This document shows, in pieces, positions 11,639 to 23,980 of a stretch of DNA of 64,000 nt (positions are counted from its first letter, which is position 1; each line of letters opens with the position of its first letter). Under the pieces are notes generated by a model. It made no database searches and was not told the origin of the DNA. It was given only the letters and a program-made list of their open reading frames with translations. The position numbers and the translations under genes are program-made. The DNA comes from Ophiura sarsii. Its lineage: Eukaryota > Echinodermata > Ophiuroidea > Amphilepidida > Ophiuridae. Where the stretch lies: assembly GCA_035610835.1 (NCBI GenBank), contig CM069442.1, forward strand, positions 28,907,798-28,971,797. The letters are read 5' to 3'.

Positions 11639-12561
11639 CCGTTTTTAATGAAAATATTATACCAACTCCATATATTTAATTTTTTGAAAGAGCAGTTTTA
11701 AAGGTTTATTATGTGTACATAATATCATCTCAAAAGTTTGACAAATTTGGGTACAAGAAAACAATTATGGTCTGGATAAGTGTAATATGTCCCTATTGAC
11801 CCAGTTCTATGAACACTTGATTGAAAGGTTCAACTTTTGAGCTGTTATTTTGCCATTGTTGACCACAAATGTTCATATTTCTTGTTAAAACTGATACTAT
11901 AACTTTAATATGTCATAAACCAACTCCAAAAGTGTGCCAGATATACTTCATGCTAATAATTATTTCGAGAGATGAGGGTGCTATTTTGTTCATTAGTATT
12001 TTTCACATTTAATGACACATAATATTTATCTTCATATTTGTATAAAAGATGAACATCTGATACTGAATTGTTACATATCAATTGGAATATAAAGCTCAAT
12101 TCAAAGAATAACATATTTTATGACCTTCAAACACCTAAATAACTCTACCTAAATCAGTCAAGTATTTATTTCCTTAACTGACACCACTATGAAATATTGT
12201 TCAAAAATAATTTTGAATAGTTATAGAGGTAAAAACTACTTAAAAGTGATTGTTTTGGTTTTATAAAACTCACTCATTATCCATATTCACCCATGAAGAA
12301 TAAAACAGGTAAAAACTCTTAAAATCTAGTGATTTCCCTACCCAGAATAATGCTGTCCCTATTGACCCCAACGTCGGGGTGAATAGGGACACCAACCTTT
12401 GTAGGAAAAAGATATATACCCATCACATATTTCCATTTTGTTTATAGTGGCAGTTCAAAGGCATTATAGGTGAACATAAAGTTTGGCTCATGAGGCAACA
12501 TGAAAAAAACTACGGTCTAGAGAGTGCTGAAACTGTCCCTATTCACCCCGTTTTACGGTAC
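11636..12561. mobile_element. ~0.93-kb insertion with internal TGTCCCTATTGACCCC repeats
   Basis: This block is absent from duplication copy 1. It begins GTACCGT and ends ACGGTAC, a 7-bp inverted terminus. Inside, a 15-16-mer of the form TGTCCCTATTGACCC occurs at 11788-11802, 12354-12369 and 12534-12549, and inverted at 12376-12391. No coding capacity is present. The edges are less certain than the presence of the insertion. Confidence 0.55.
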
Positions 12562-14026
12562 CTGAGATTTTTAATGCAATTTTTAAATTTGTTTATATGA
12601 GTATCCAAACCCACAATTTAGACATACAATTTATTCAGATTTTTCTATATTGTGGGTGAACCAACCACAGAAAATATAAATACCAAGATTTTATATAATG
12701 GTAATCATTAGGCCTACCAAACCCATCAGTTTATGTGGATGTTTCTGAGTGCTGTAGCTGCCAGAATCTATAAGAATTTTTTACTTTAAAAGAGCCAGCT
12801 TTCCAAGGACCCTTAAATGCTTAATTAACTGATTAACTATTACTCTCCGTCTAATAGAAAAGTTTATATTTCATCCTTTGGACAATTTCTCTATTGTACA
12901 AATAGAGGCATTCTCTATTTATATTATATGGATGTCATAAAAAATTTTAACTCTATTTTATAAACTTTACCACAACAATTTTGAAGAAAAAAAACCTGTT
13001 TGTAATTGTAAAGTGCTATATAAAGCATATTCTCAGAAATGGTCTCATTTCAGTATTGGGACGGCAAAGCATCAATGCTTGAACACCGTATACTTTGCAT
13101 TCTGGAATTGAACAGTGCAATGGAAAATAGTATGTGCACCCACATGTGTACTACTACTTTGTTTCTGTACTGATGTAATGATAGAATAAAGAATATGAAG
13201 TATCAAATGAAAATAATAAGAATCTTTGTGTATTATATCTAGATATCATCCATTGTTTTCCATTTTCAGTATTCAAATTGTGCCCTCATATCTAACCATA
13301 CAATATGGAGAAGAAAAAAACCACATGTATTTATTTTGAAAGTAATTTTCCATTTCCGTTTACCAAAATCTCTCTCTGGCTTTGAACACATCATAACAAC
13401 AGTGAAACAGATATTAATTATCATTTACTATAAATGTGTAGATATGATTTAGTTCTATAATCATGACAAGTCACAATGCCATGAGGCTGACATTAGCGAT
13501 TTTATGAGGGAGGAGGTAGAACTTAATGAATGACCCTCATAGATAATTATCCTTAAAGTCACGTGTAAAAAAAGAAATAAGTGAAGAAAGCAGAAGCCAA
13601 TAACAAAAAAGCACAAATCTATTCAATAAGTTATAATAGTTATACTTATACAACAAGAAATCATACATCAAATACTTTATTGATTTACTTAAATCTAATA
13701 GCAATTCTGGTAAGCATACATTTTATGCCAGAGCTTCTTCTCTTTGGAACAATGTTTCACCAAAAATATGAATTGAGTTGAGAAATATGTGACGTGTTCT
13801 ACCGAAACCAGACACAATTGGGCAAGATATCAAAATTGAGATAGTAATTGATTATTAAAGTAGAGATCTTCAGCTTTACAATGGTAATTTTTAATTTTTT
13901 AATCAGACTTCCCAAAGCGGAGTTAAATCATTTTCAAGTTCGTCTTTATGAAAACTCCAAACTGAGATATCGTCCTATAAAGATGTACTTACAATGTATA
14001 ATGTTATAAACACTCTGAAGATTAAT

Positions 14027-14776
14027 TAGGCCTAAAAAAAGAAGGTTTGTTTGCCCAAACAAGAGTTGAAAAAAGTGGGTCGGTAGGTCGATTACCTTTT
14101 CTTTTTTCTTTTTTAGGCTATAGACACATGTAGTGAAGAAAAATACCGTACAAATTGTTTTTAATACACTTTAATGTTCTTTAAAACCTAACCTTCCTAC
14201 ACTACGATTCACTACAGCAAAAAACAATGTACACGTGCATGCCACATCATTCGATTCGATGACGTCATTCATCAAGCTGATATGTGTGTACAAAATCGCT
14301 GCCCTGGTGAGCGTTGGCAGGTTAGCCGAGTGGTTTAGGGACACGGCGCAGTGATCGGAGGGTCCGGAGGTCGAATCCCAGAGGTTTCGCGGCAATTATT
14401 TGGTCAACAAATTCATACTTTGTCCCCCTCCCCCGGTTTCCACACCGTAAAAACATAGCCTGGCTGGTTAGGGCTAATATTATTTTGTTTTAATAGTGCA
14501 AACCTCCAGACCATGCTGGATGGTCTGACATGTTCTGTTTTCACAAGTAGTGGTAGGATCTTGGATTTGCACCTCCTTGGTGTTTTACAGGGCAGTTTTG
14601 TTGATAAATTTGGCAAATTAAGATGAAAATATCATTGAATACATATATTTTTCAACATAAAACATTATTTAAAAAAAAAAAATTAAAAAAAAAATTAAAA
14701 AATTAAAAAAAGGCTTGGGGTTTGGAGATATTATGGGTCGGTCGTGTTTGGGCAAACAAACCTTTTTTTTAGGCCT
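14027..14776. mobile_element. Nested TIR element, ~750 bp
   Basis: GGTTTGTTTGCCCAAAC at 14044-14060 with its upstream GGCCTAAAAAA recurs inverted at 14746-14775. It is inserted in the element at 13785-14888 and itself carries the tRNA-like segment at 14314-14385. The TIR resembles the GGCC.AAACAAAGAAG ends of the MITE at 18285. Confidence 0.65.
14314..14385 (+). repeat. tRNA-derived (SINE-like) head
   Basis: The segment has an A-box-like TTAGCCGAGTGGTTTAGG and a B-box-like GAGGTCGAATCCC at tRNA spacing, resembling a Leu/Ser-type tRNA head. A full cloverleaf is not kept, so this is a SINE or tRNA pseudogene and not a working tRNA. Confidence 0.5.
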
Positions 14777-15348
14777 TATTTACAAGAAACTCAAATTCCC
14801 CCAAAAGCACCCCAATTAGGTTTTGGGCTATTTCTCATTTTGGAGCTCTGCCCAATTCCGTCTGATTTCGGTAGAACACGTCACATATGTCACCAAGTCA
14901 ATATAAGTCATGTATCACTACTTCAAAGTAAATTATTATTATTTAGTATATGGTATTATATTATTTTATATTATGTGTAAATACCTTTTCTGTTCTTCTT
15001 TGTAAATAATCTGTTTATGTATGCATAAAAAGAGGGCCTACCTGGAAGGCAGTGTTGGACACTGAAGTATTTTACCCTCAATAAATAAAGCATAAATAAA
15101 TAAATAAAAAAGCTTGACTTGCCCTTGACTGACTGACTTGACTGGTTTTGTTTTGTGTTTTCTTGTTTTATGTTGTGTTTGTTTTGTTTTTGTTTGTTTG
15201 TTTTTGTCTTGGTGTTGATCAAAATAACTAATGTTGGTTGACCAAACCGACCCTTATGAATATGTTTTTTTGTTGGTTTTTTTTTGTATTGGGGAGAGGA
15301 GAAGTCCGGGGAGGAGTCCCTGCCTGAGCATATACAGTCAACACAGCA

Positions 15349-15815
15349 AGTAACTGACCCGGTAATAAAAGTGCTGATAACTCTAAAAGTGTAACAGCTA
15401 CATAAACATTTCAAATTACAAAGTTGTTGAGAAATTTCTCCTCTTTAAGTTGCAATCCCAAACGTAAGGTCAAGTCTGATTTTCATTTTTGCATTTTGCT
15501 TTTCTACAAGCGGACTCAGGTCGGCAAATTATTGATTACTGGTAGTGGTAGTGCTAATCCACCGGTTGTTACGGTTGATCAATACGGCACACATGCTTCT
15601 ACCTGTCATACTCTCCCCGTGTTGAAAAGAAAAATGTGAAAATGAAAATCAGACCTTACATTTAAGATTGTAACTTCCTCAATAATCAACCATTCCTAGC
15701 ATGCAATATCTTTAATTAAAGAGGAGAAATATCTCAACAACTTTATAATTTGATATGTTTATGTAAGAGTTACACTTTAAGAGTTATCAGGACATTTATT
15801 ACCTGGTCAGTTACT
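15349..15815. mobile_element. Foldback MITE with ~140-185-bp inverted arms
   Basis: The left arm (15349 to ~15490) and right arm (~15630-15815) are inverted copies: both carry AAGTTGTTGAGA.ATTTCTCC and GATAACTCT.AAAGTGTAAC, and the inner part GTCTGATTTTCATTTT pairs too. The spacer is about 140 bp. It splits sequence that is continuous in duplication copy 1. No coding capacity is present. Confidence 0.7.
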
Positions 15816-17145
15816 TATTGTGTAGACTGTAGTGTCATAAAGTGTATACGATTAGATCTTCCGTTGATAACCAAAGAAATAATATTAATGCACCATTATA
15901 TGTTGTGAGCCCTACATTATTGATACTGATCTGTATTCTGTACTTTGCCTATCAGATAAGTAGTTGTCATGACAATAGCATTACTGCAGTTATAATTATC
16001 AAAATATTCACCAATCATAAAAGCTTAATCAATCAAGTACATTATGTGATGTCGAACCAGCCCAAACTAGTTTGTTTCTGTACTCCTGATGTAATAATAG
16101 AATAAACAATATGACGTATCCAATGAAAAATGTTTTCTGACGCATATATGCAAAAAGAACAAAGTTGCCTGCTGGAAGTTTCCTCCTTTCTGAGATTGCC
16201 GCGCTCAAACTTTTTTACAGACTTGTTGACTTCTGCTTCTGGGGTTTTCCCGCAGTTTTGATCGGCAAATTGCACTCCTGCTTATGTCTTGCTCACACGC
16301 ATAGAATATGTGATGTATTTTTTACGTCATATTGCACCATTTTTGCGTTACAGTTGCCAATGTTTGCGCACTTTAAATAACCTCAATTACTCCCAAGACT
16401 GGCAGAATTAAGCGATTGAACAGATGTGAAATTCTAAAAATAATTGTTTTAAGAGTTTAGTAAACTTAAAACTAGTTCTGACTAACAAATCAATGCTAAA
16501 GCAACACACATTTGAACCTTGTGACCCCATAGTGGTTGCAAACAGGTTGATTTATGTTTTAAGGTCAAATTCTGGACAGGCTTATTCTGATAAATTGGAC
16601 GAGCAGTTTGCTGAATTCTGGCTAAGACCGTGAGCCAATATGCAACTCATCATACTAATCCATGCATGCATGAGGTGATAGGCTAAATATTACTGTACGA
16701 CATTCAACTCTTAGGAAACCTATGGGTCCATAGGTAAACTGGTGAAGGTGAAATTATAAGACCTCATCACTTGTGTTGATGCCACTGCTGATGTTAGGTC
16801 TAAGGCCTACGGTATGGAATGCCACATTTAGTGGATAGCTGCACTGACCCCATGATATAGTAAGCGTCATAATACTTTGGATATAATTCCAACAAGGGGT
16901 GCGGGGGTACGTGTGTAACTCGGAAGTGCGTTCCTGGCGCTTTCAAAAATGATAGCGAGTGCCTGCATAGTTGTTCGCACATTTATGATCTGGACGCACC
17001 TTCGCTAACAGCAACAAAACACGCTCGTGTGAAAAGCTTGAATTATGTCCATAGTATTAAGACAGTGACTACAGTATACCATATTTTGAAGCATTTTGTG
17101 TCATAATCCATACTAATTGTGCGATACATGTATTTGTTTATACAG
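15816..17145. other. End of the duplicated block, then unremarkable sequence
   Basis: 15835-16070 continues the homology to copy 1 (5940-6000 and 7754-7890). From about 16080 to 17145 no gene, RNA or clear repeat was seen. Confidence 0.5.
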
Positions 17146-17230
17146 GCTGAGAAGATTGCTTCCCAGATGATATCTGAGGGCAGAATGAACGGTTTCATAG
17201 ATCAGATTGACAGCATACTAAACTTTGAAT
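17146..17230 (+). CDS. COPS4: Single exon of COP9 signalosome subunit 4
   Basis: The exon lies between TTTATACAG and GTAAGT and encodes 28 codons plus one base. The peptide [20 protein letters not shown] and the following IDSILNFE match the conserved C-terminal region of CSN4 (the end of its PCI domain) almost residue for residue. CSN4 is a core subunit of the CSN complex that removes NEDD8 from cullins. The flanking exons were not found: upstream is the duplicated block, and no downstream exon with the conserved LPTWD motif was recognised. It may be part of a gene with very long introns, or an orphan duplicated exon. Confidence 0.75.
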
Positions 17231-17617
17231 GTAAGTCACACAGTAGGTTTTATGTTGTTTTCACTGTGGAAAACATTTCATGTCGGGTGTGGGTATGGAG
17301 GAGATGGGGCTGAAATCAAGGTGCAACTCATATGTCATTGGGGACAACATAGTGTAAAGTATGGGAGGAGACTTTAACAAACTAAGATTGTAGGCACTAG
17401 GCAGCAGTTGAAGTTTCAAAGAAATATTTAGTAATTACCCTGGGGTCACTGGGAATTGAACCTGGGTCCTTAGTGGTGAGATGATTATCAAATTAACCAG
17501 CTTCAAATTTCTCTCCCAAAGCTGCAATAGTTGATAAAATCGATCACAATATCTGTCAAATCACTAATTCAATCTAAGTGGGGAAATTTATAAAAAATCC
17601 AGTGGTTATGTATAATA

Positions 17618-18189
17618 CAGGGTGAGTCAGAAAGAACAGGCACTTTTTTGGCGAAAGCACCACAGAAATATTAGGCCTTCATATGCAAAACCAAATAAAG
17701 CGTTACAAAGAACACATATTGGCTTTCATTCAAAAAAAAGATTTTTTTGAATTCGAACATTGCGTCATAAAGTTGCAACCATTTGAGAAGAACCCGGTAT
17801 TTTAAAGCCAAATCCACGGAATGGCAGTAACCTATTTTATTGTTGATTACCTGATTCAGAGATGCTGATCACATGAATGTTGGATACAATATCTTAAAAT
17901 GACTGGAAAGTAATTATGAGTAATACAAATCCTGAAATCAAAAAGCAAAAGGAGGCATACTTTTAGGAATGGCTTGATAATTCGACCATTTCGTGGATTT
18001 GCTTCAGATTTTGGGGCTTTACTCAAATTAGTGTAACATGATAACGAAATGGTCGAATTTTATAATTCTTCTTTTGAATGAAAGCCAAATTGTAGGTCTT
18101 GAAAGGGCTACATTGATTTGGAATATGCATGCTTACATCTTTTGTGACGCTTTTGACAAAAAAGCGCCCGTTCTTTCTGACTCACCCTG
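17618..18189. mobile_element. 572-bp MITE, Tc1/mariner-type ends
   Basis: CAGGGTGAGTCAGAAAGAAC at 17618 recurs inverted at 18170-18189. The pairing continues inward through GCACTTTTTTGGC. TA dinucleotides flank both ends (TSD TA). There is no coding capacity. Confidence 0.85.
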
Positions 18190-18284
18190 TATATGAAGAA
18201 GTAATAACAAAATGAGGTGGGGGACAGGTGGAATGAATTGATTTGGTCCAGTGTAATTAAATGATTATCCTACAAAATATCTCT

Positions 18285-18398
18285 TAGGCCAAACAAAGAA
18301 GAAGGTCTGTCTCAGAAGCCCGCCCGCACTGGTATGTGAAATGAGCTACGGCGCGTAGGTCTATGCGCTGAGGCCTAACAAAACGTCTTCTTTTTTCT

Positions 18399-18429
<31 letters not shown>

Positions 18430-18573
18430 TTTAAAAAATAAAATTAAAAAAAGTTCTCTGAAGCTTGGATTAGCAACAACAACAAAAAAATCGCATACCT
18501 CATAGCCTATTTCTTTAAAAATAAATATAAATCGCACAGCACTTAGACTATCTTCTTTGTTTGGCCTTATCTG
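18285..18573. mobile_element. ~290-bp MITE with GGCCAAACAAAGAAG ends
   Basis: GGCCAAACAAAGAAGAAGG near 18287 pairs with CTTCTTTGTTTGGCC near 18552-18566. The interior holds a poly-T run at about 18407-18427. The ends are related to the nested element at 14027. Confidence 0.65.
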
Positions 18574-19420
18574 GAACCTCTTAACATTGGCAGTTCATTC
18601 TGACCAACTGATTCTTTGTATTTCCCAGGCCTTAACCCAAGTGAAGTTCACCCTCACCTATTCTATACCCAACTTAAAATACTGCCCTGGATCACCTATT
18701 GTGTCTGCAATTCAATAAAAGATTATGCAAAATCCAACAGAGGTACTGTCCTAGCTCTGCTACAGAGCCACTCTTAGTCCCACCCCTTCATCAACCTCTC
18801 CCCACCCCTCCCCTACACCAAGGCATGCCTTGTCTACACCAACCATACACTCATATGTAATGCACATCATAACATCATGTACAGACTATTTACATGTACA
18901 GCCATAGCCAATCACTGGCACCAGTGGCCCAGTGACCAGACCGTAAAGACAAAACTGCTCAATTACAATATAGCTCCCAGGTCACTGACAATCGAGGATT
19001 TGGCAGTCGCATAGCGGCTGCCAAATACGAGTGTTAGTATCAGAACACATCACACACAGCGGTATGGACCATCTGGTGAACTGTATAGAGACCGTGTTGG
19101 TAGATAATTGACCTGCTGAAGTGTTTCTAGAAATTGGATTCAAATTCAAATACAGTACTATTATTAATGGGAATTCTAGGCGATGCCAGCAGAGCTAGTA
19201 CTGTCCCTGCAGCCCCGCTCCGCTAATCTTGTGGCACAATCATGGAAAGATTAAAGTTATCTTTGAGACCGCGTTTATTTTAGTATAAAGTGTTTGTTTA
19301 TGCATTGTTTGTTTTAAGGGTATAGACCATAAACAGGCCTTGTTGGCTTTCCAGTCTACTCCTCCATATTGTGATTTTTTATGTGTTATGATGTATTTTT
19401 ATATGGAAATAAAGATTGAT
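18574..19420 (+). repeat. Retroposon-like 3' end and hairpin (tentative)
   Basis: The sequence ends at 19395-19415 with ATGGAAATAAAGATTGAT, like a LINE or SINE tail with a polyadenylation signal. A strong hairpin (ATTTGGCAGTCGC / GCGGCTGCCAAAT) lies at 18995-19027. A 49-codon open stretch after an acceptor-like site at about 18629 matches nothing recognised. Confidence 0.3.
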
Positions 19421-20009
19421 AGATGCACAATCACCTGACCTCCCACTGCGCTGAGGCAGGCATGAGCCCCAGGTGCGGCAGATCCTATTTTTCTTGTCAT
19501 TATTTGGCCCATATTTACCCTGTTATAGTCTATTTGTTTATCACGAGACAGTGACGCAACTAAGACGTTAACTGATTGCAGTGCATAAACTTGCGCGCCT
19601 GCCTGAAGCGTTGGCGAATACACTCAGGAGTAGAAAGGCAGTGAAACATACGCATGCATAAATCGAAGGTCAATAGTGCAACAAAGGGCTATCTGCATTT
19701 TTGGCCAAAATGAGATTTTGGTATCAAAATGATCCCCACAAGATCAGCATGACATGAGAAAATAGTAAATTTATTTCAGTCAAACATGTAACAATTATAA
19801 TCTTAAATTAATTGTAACCTAATCAAAAGGGTTTGAATAGCATTTATTTTAACTTGTCAAAACCAGAAAGTGACATAGTCGGGGATCTACGGAGGGTTAG
19901 TGTGCACCCCCCCCCCCAGGACTCCCCAAAACCAACTGTTTTTACTTCCTATTATGATCCTAAGACATAATCAGGATGTTACCAAAAATATTTTCATATT
20001 GCTAAGGGG

Positions 20010-22285
20010 TTATGCAAGATGGCGTCCAAAATGGCCGCCATAACTGGTCAAATCTCATAAAATGACATATAGCAATCAAATTGTATAGTGAAAGTATAGT
20101 TTCAATAGTGGGATGTATGTATTAGACTACTAGACACTCATATCCAGAACTTTTGCTCTGTTAACACACCTAAATCCAAGATGGCCACCAAAATGGCCGC
20201 CAAAATTGGTAAAATTCTATATATTGGCATATATAAACCAACATGTATGATCAGAGTATAGTTTTAACAATGGGATGTATGTGTTAGACCACTAGAAACT
20301 CATATCTAGTATTTTTGCTTTGTTAACATACTTTAAAACCAAAATGGCCGCCAAATTAATGGCCAAAAATGGTCAAAAGTGGTCAAAATTCCATAAAATA
20401 GCATAATATCAACCGAAATGTATGATAAAAATATAGTTCTAACGATGAAATGTATGTGTTAGACCATTAGTAACTCATATCCAGTATTTTTGCTCTGTTA
20501 ACATAGTTCAAAATCCAAAATTGTTGCCAAAATGGCCCCCAAAATGGTTCCCAAAGTGGTTGCAAAAATTGTCAAATTCCATAAAATGGGATAATATCAA
20601 CCTAAATGTATGATGAAAATATAGTTTAAATGATGGGATGTATGTATTAGACCACTAGTAACTCTCATCTAGTATTTGTGCTTTGTTTTAACATACTTAG
20701 AAATCCAAAATGGCCCCCAAAATGGGTCCCAAAATGACTGAACAAATTGTTGGAATTCCATAAAATGGGATAATATCAAACAAAATGTATGTTGAAAGTA
20801 TAGATTTAACATTTGGGTGTATGTATTAGACCACTAGTAACTCATATCCAGTATATTTGCATTGTAATAACATACTTTAAAACCAAGATGGCCACCAAAA
20901 TGGCCGCTGTAAATGTAAAAATAGTCTACATGAGTGTATGATAACCTCCAAATGGTCTAAATAATTACCACAGGAAGCCACCAATTGATCAAAATATGGA
21001 GTCTATACCATTCAATCATACCTTGTCACATACAGATACGTTTACTGGTGGATTAAAATCTACAGATATAATCTTTTGTTTGTTACAATAGTATAAAGTG
21101 TGTCTTTATAGACATTAATGAGCAGTCAAGACACATAGATCTTCTTGTGTACCCGCCATTTCGACCTCTCGTCTTGGGCGATACTTTATTACTATATAAT
21201 ATTAGTGCTGGGCAATACCCAAACATTGTTCATATCTAATGTAACACTAACAATAAATCTAATACTGTTTTTTCAGTTATTTTAACCTTTTGCAGCCATC
21301 TTGGATATTTCAAAATACTCAAACTAGATCTACAGCCCCTATAGACCTAGGCTTTATCATAGACAGTCATATATTGAATGCTGTCTTATTATATTTGGGG
21401 GTATTGGTATTACATAGTATGGTCATTTACAATACAAAACAATTATTTTAGGTCATTTAACATCAACTTAACCACTTTGGAAGCCATTTTGGAAAGTGAT
21501 GCAGAGAGTCAAAATTGTCATAGAGGTGGGCCTTATATCTAAAAGCAAAAGCTTAGCAGTTTCGAACATACTATTTGGTGAATGTGATGTAATATACACT
21601 CTTGCAATATCTTTTGTGGATTATTGTACACTATTTGTACATTTACAGCGGCCATATTGGTGGCCATCTTGGATTTAAACTATGTTATTACAATGCACAT
21701 ATACTGAATATGAGTTACTAGTGGTCTAATACATACATGTACCATCCTTATATTTTAAAACTATACTTTCATACTTTCATTTTGGTTGATATATTATACC
21801 ATTTTAGGAATTTCGACAATTTATTCAGCCATTTTGGGGGCCATTTTGGATTTCTAAAAATGTTAACAAAGCAGAAATACTAGATATGAGTTACTAGTGG
21901 TCTAATACATACATCTCATCATTAAAACTATATTTTCATCATACATTTAGGTTGATATTATCCCATTTTATGGAATTTGACAATTTTGCAGCCACTTTAG
22001 GAACTATTTTTGGGGCCATTTTGGCAGCCATTTTGGATTTTGAACTATTTAAGAGAGCACAAATAATGGCTATGAGTTACTTGTGGTCTAACACATACAT
22101 CCCATCATTAAAATTATATTTTGATCATACATTTCGGTTGATATTATGCTATTGTATGGAATTTTGACCACTTTTGACCATTCATTTGGCGGCCATTTTG
22201 GTTTTAAAGTATGTTAACAAAGCAAAAATACTAGATTTTGAGTTTCTAGTGGTCTAACACATACATCCCATTGTTAAAACTTAGC
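20010..22285. repeat. 2.3-kb foldback: ~180-bp tandem units on two inverted arms
   Basis: The left arm (20010-20925) has five diverged units marked by GATGTATGT.TTAGACCACTAG and AAAATGGCCGCC, with markers at about 20112, 20272, 20448, 20636 and 20815 (period 160-190). The right arm (about 21645-22285) holds four units of the same sequence on the other strand (CTAGTGGTCTAA.ACATACAT). Further degenerate GCCATCTTGGAT pieces lie at about 21295 and 21483 in the ~700-bp spacer. No coding frame is supported. The design resembles foldback (Galileo-type) transposon termini, but the outer ends were not resolved. Confidence 0.8.
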
Positions 22286-22870
22286 TGTGAATGATAAGTT
22301 CCAGTCTCATATCATTAAATAGAATAAAAAGTGGATTTGATTTTGAACAAAATGTGTTTTTTGGTGAAAATGTCTGGCAACACTGCATATACAGGAAGTA
22401 TTTTCCCCAAACTCAAATTAACATTTTTGATAAGACTAATGTCTCATCTCATCATGACATGGTCCACGTTGAAATCAGAGCGTTACCATATGGATTGTAA
22501 GCTATGCAGAATTGGTATATTTAACTTATAAAGTTGAAAAACACCCCTATTTCAAATAAATGGTATAACCCTCCGCGACACCTGGCAATTTTTTGGATAC
22601 ATTCAATGAAGCATTTAAGTATCTATCTACCCATAGCTTGTAATGAAAAAAATCATGACCACTGAGTGCAATAGTTACGCAGGCTTCAAAATTATGAAAA
22701 TGTAAAAGATTAAAAATGCCAAAATGGCAATAATCGTCCGAAAATGCCATTTTGGCTGTTGCCATGGTAACAAGGATTATTTTTCAAAAATATTTCCAGA
22801 TATGTTAGTTTCGGGTTAAGGTCTATCAAATATGAAAGTATAAAGAATATCTATCTCGGCCCCGTGGCCA
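22286..22870. other. No recognised feature
   Basis: AT-rich sequence with short chance frames. A local inverted pair, AAATGCCATTTTGG / CCAAAATGGCA, lies around 22718-22755. Nothing else was seen. Confidence 0.4.
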
Positions 22871-23980
22871 CCCTATCCTCCATCGATAGAGTCCATTACT
22901 CTTAATATTGGCTAATTCGAACCTAGCCGCCTCGATAGCTTTATCCAATTCCACCAAATGCTCAACTGATCTCATCGTTCCAAATATTTCAACCAAAATT
23001 AATAATACAAAAATATTTCACTACAAACAAATTAATCTCTTCCAAATAAAGAGATTTCCCGGACGAGCCCCCAATTGTCACGACCCGAGTTAGCTCGGAC
23101 TTTACAATTAAACGATTTACTATACACAGACTTTATAAACAACAATTTAATATAAAACAAAAATCATGAATAAACAATGCAACACATTTCACGCGCTCAG
23201 TGATCACTGATTTAGTTGGCTAAGTGCACTTATCGTTCGTATAACATGTTCCACCAAAAGATCAGTTGTCGCGGGCTCAAGAGTGTTATTTCAGTATCAT
23301 CGGCAAAACACAGTGAAGTTCCGTCCTAGACCGGTTTACAAGTCTGCCTTAGACTACAGATGATAGTCTCGCAGTGCCGTATCTTTCTATTACATTCTGA
23401 AGTTCTCCGATCTCATTCAACAGGGATGAGCTATTAAAGTCCTGCCAACAGAAGTTTCTCTCGCAGTGCCGTATCTTTTTATTAAGGTTTCCGGCATGGT
23501 CCTCAGGCCCTCAGCCCTTCCGTGCCGATTTCCAGCGTCTTTCGTTCTCCCTCTCCGTTTGTTTTGTTTCTTCTGTCTCCCGCGTTGCTTCGTCGTCACG
23601 ACGCCCACGCCGCGTATTGCCGCATTGCGCATTGCGTATTAAAGTCTGTGTAAGCCTTGGACCCTGACATCCAGCAACAGGCAGATATCAGTAAGACTAC
23701 GCAGAGCAGTGATCAGACTCGAACCATGCAGAGCAGGTAGACGAGTTAAGCCAAGAAATCGTCTTGATTTATAAATGACTGAACAAGAACGCTTCGCAGT
23801 GCAGTACATTACCAGTGCTATAAAAGCTAGGTAATGCATATCCAGTGACTACGCCCTGTAGCATGAAGCAGCTTAGAATCAAGACAGTGTGTTATGATTA
23901 TCGTTGGAAATATATATACAAGCTATGAGCCTATGAAAGGAGCAGATTACATGGCAGTACCAGTTTGAACAATTATGACA
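22870..23980 (-). mobile_element. LTR retroelement 5' end (LTR, primer site, start of leader/gag), degraded
   Basis: On the minus strand, 23073-23057 is a 17-nt perfect match to the classical tRNA-Pro primer-binding site. It directly follows a putative LTR edge whose inner base is at about 23076 (TGTCACGACC read on the + strand). The LTR would run right to roughly 23.9-24.0 kb, but its outer end and target duplication were not found. Downstream of the primer site on the minus strand, a short frame opens at about 22965 and stops near 22830, so gag is truncated. No protease, RT or integrase is present. It may be a Gypsy-like or retrovirus-like remnant. Confidence 0.55.

Larger units (their letters stand above)
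11398..13784. repeat. Duplicated 3' flank, copy 2
   Basis: This counterpart of 3690-5640 keeps the same order of markers (for example ATGAGTATCCAAACCCAC at about 12597, matching about 3777). Two insertions, at 11455-11638 and about 11636-12561, are absent from copy 1. No gene is supported. A polyadenylation-like AATAAA lies in the shared segment near 13184. Confidence 0.7.
13785..14888. mobile_element. 1.1-kb TIR element with ~42-bp termini
   Basis: The left end (ATATGTGACGTGTTCTACCG...) recurs inverted at about 14846-14888, extending through ACCGAAA.CAGAC and AATTGGGC with few mismatches. The outer bases are TA, as in TA-targeting elements. No transposase was found. A second TIR pair and a tRNA-like segment are nested inside. 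Confidence 0.7.

Noticed and set aside
18629..18780. Terminal COPS4 exon after an acceptor-like site
   Set aside because: The 49-codon frame lacks the conserved LPTWD and LCFQVN motifs of CSN4.
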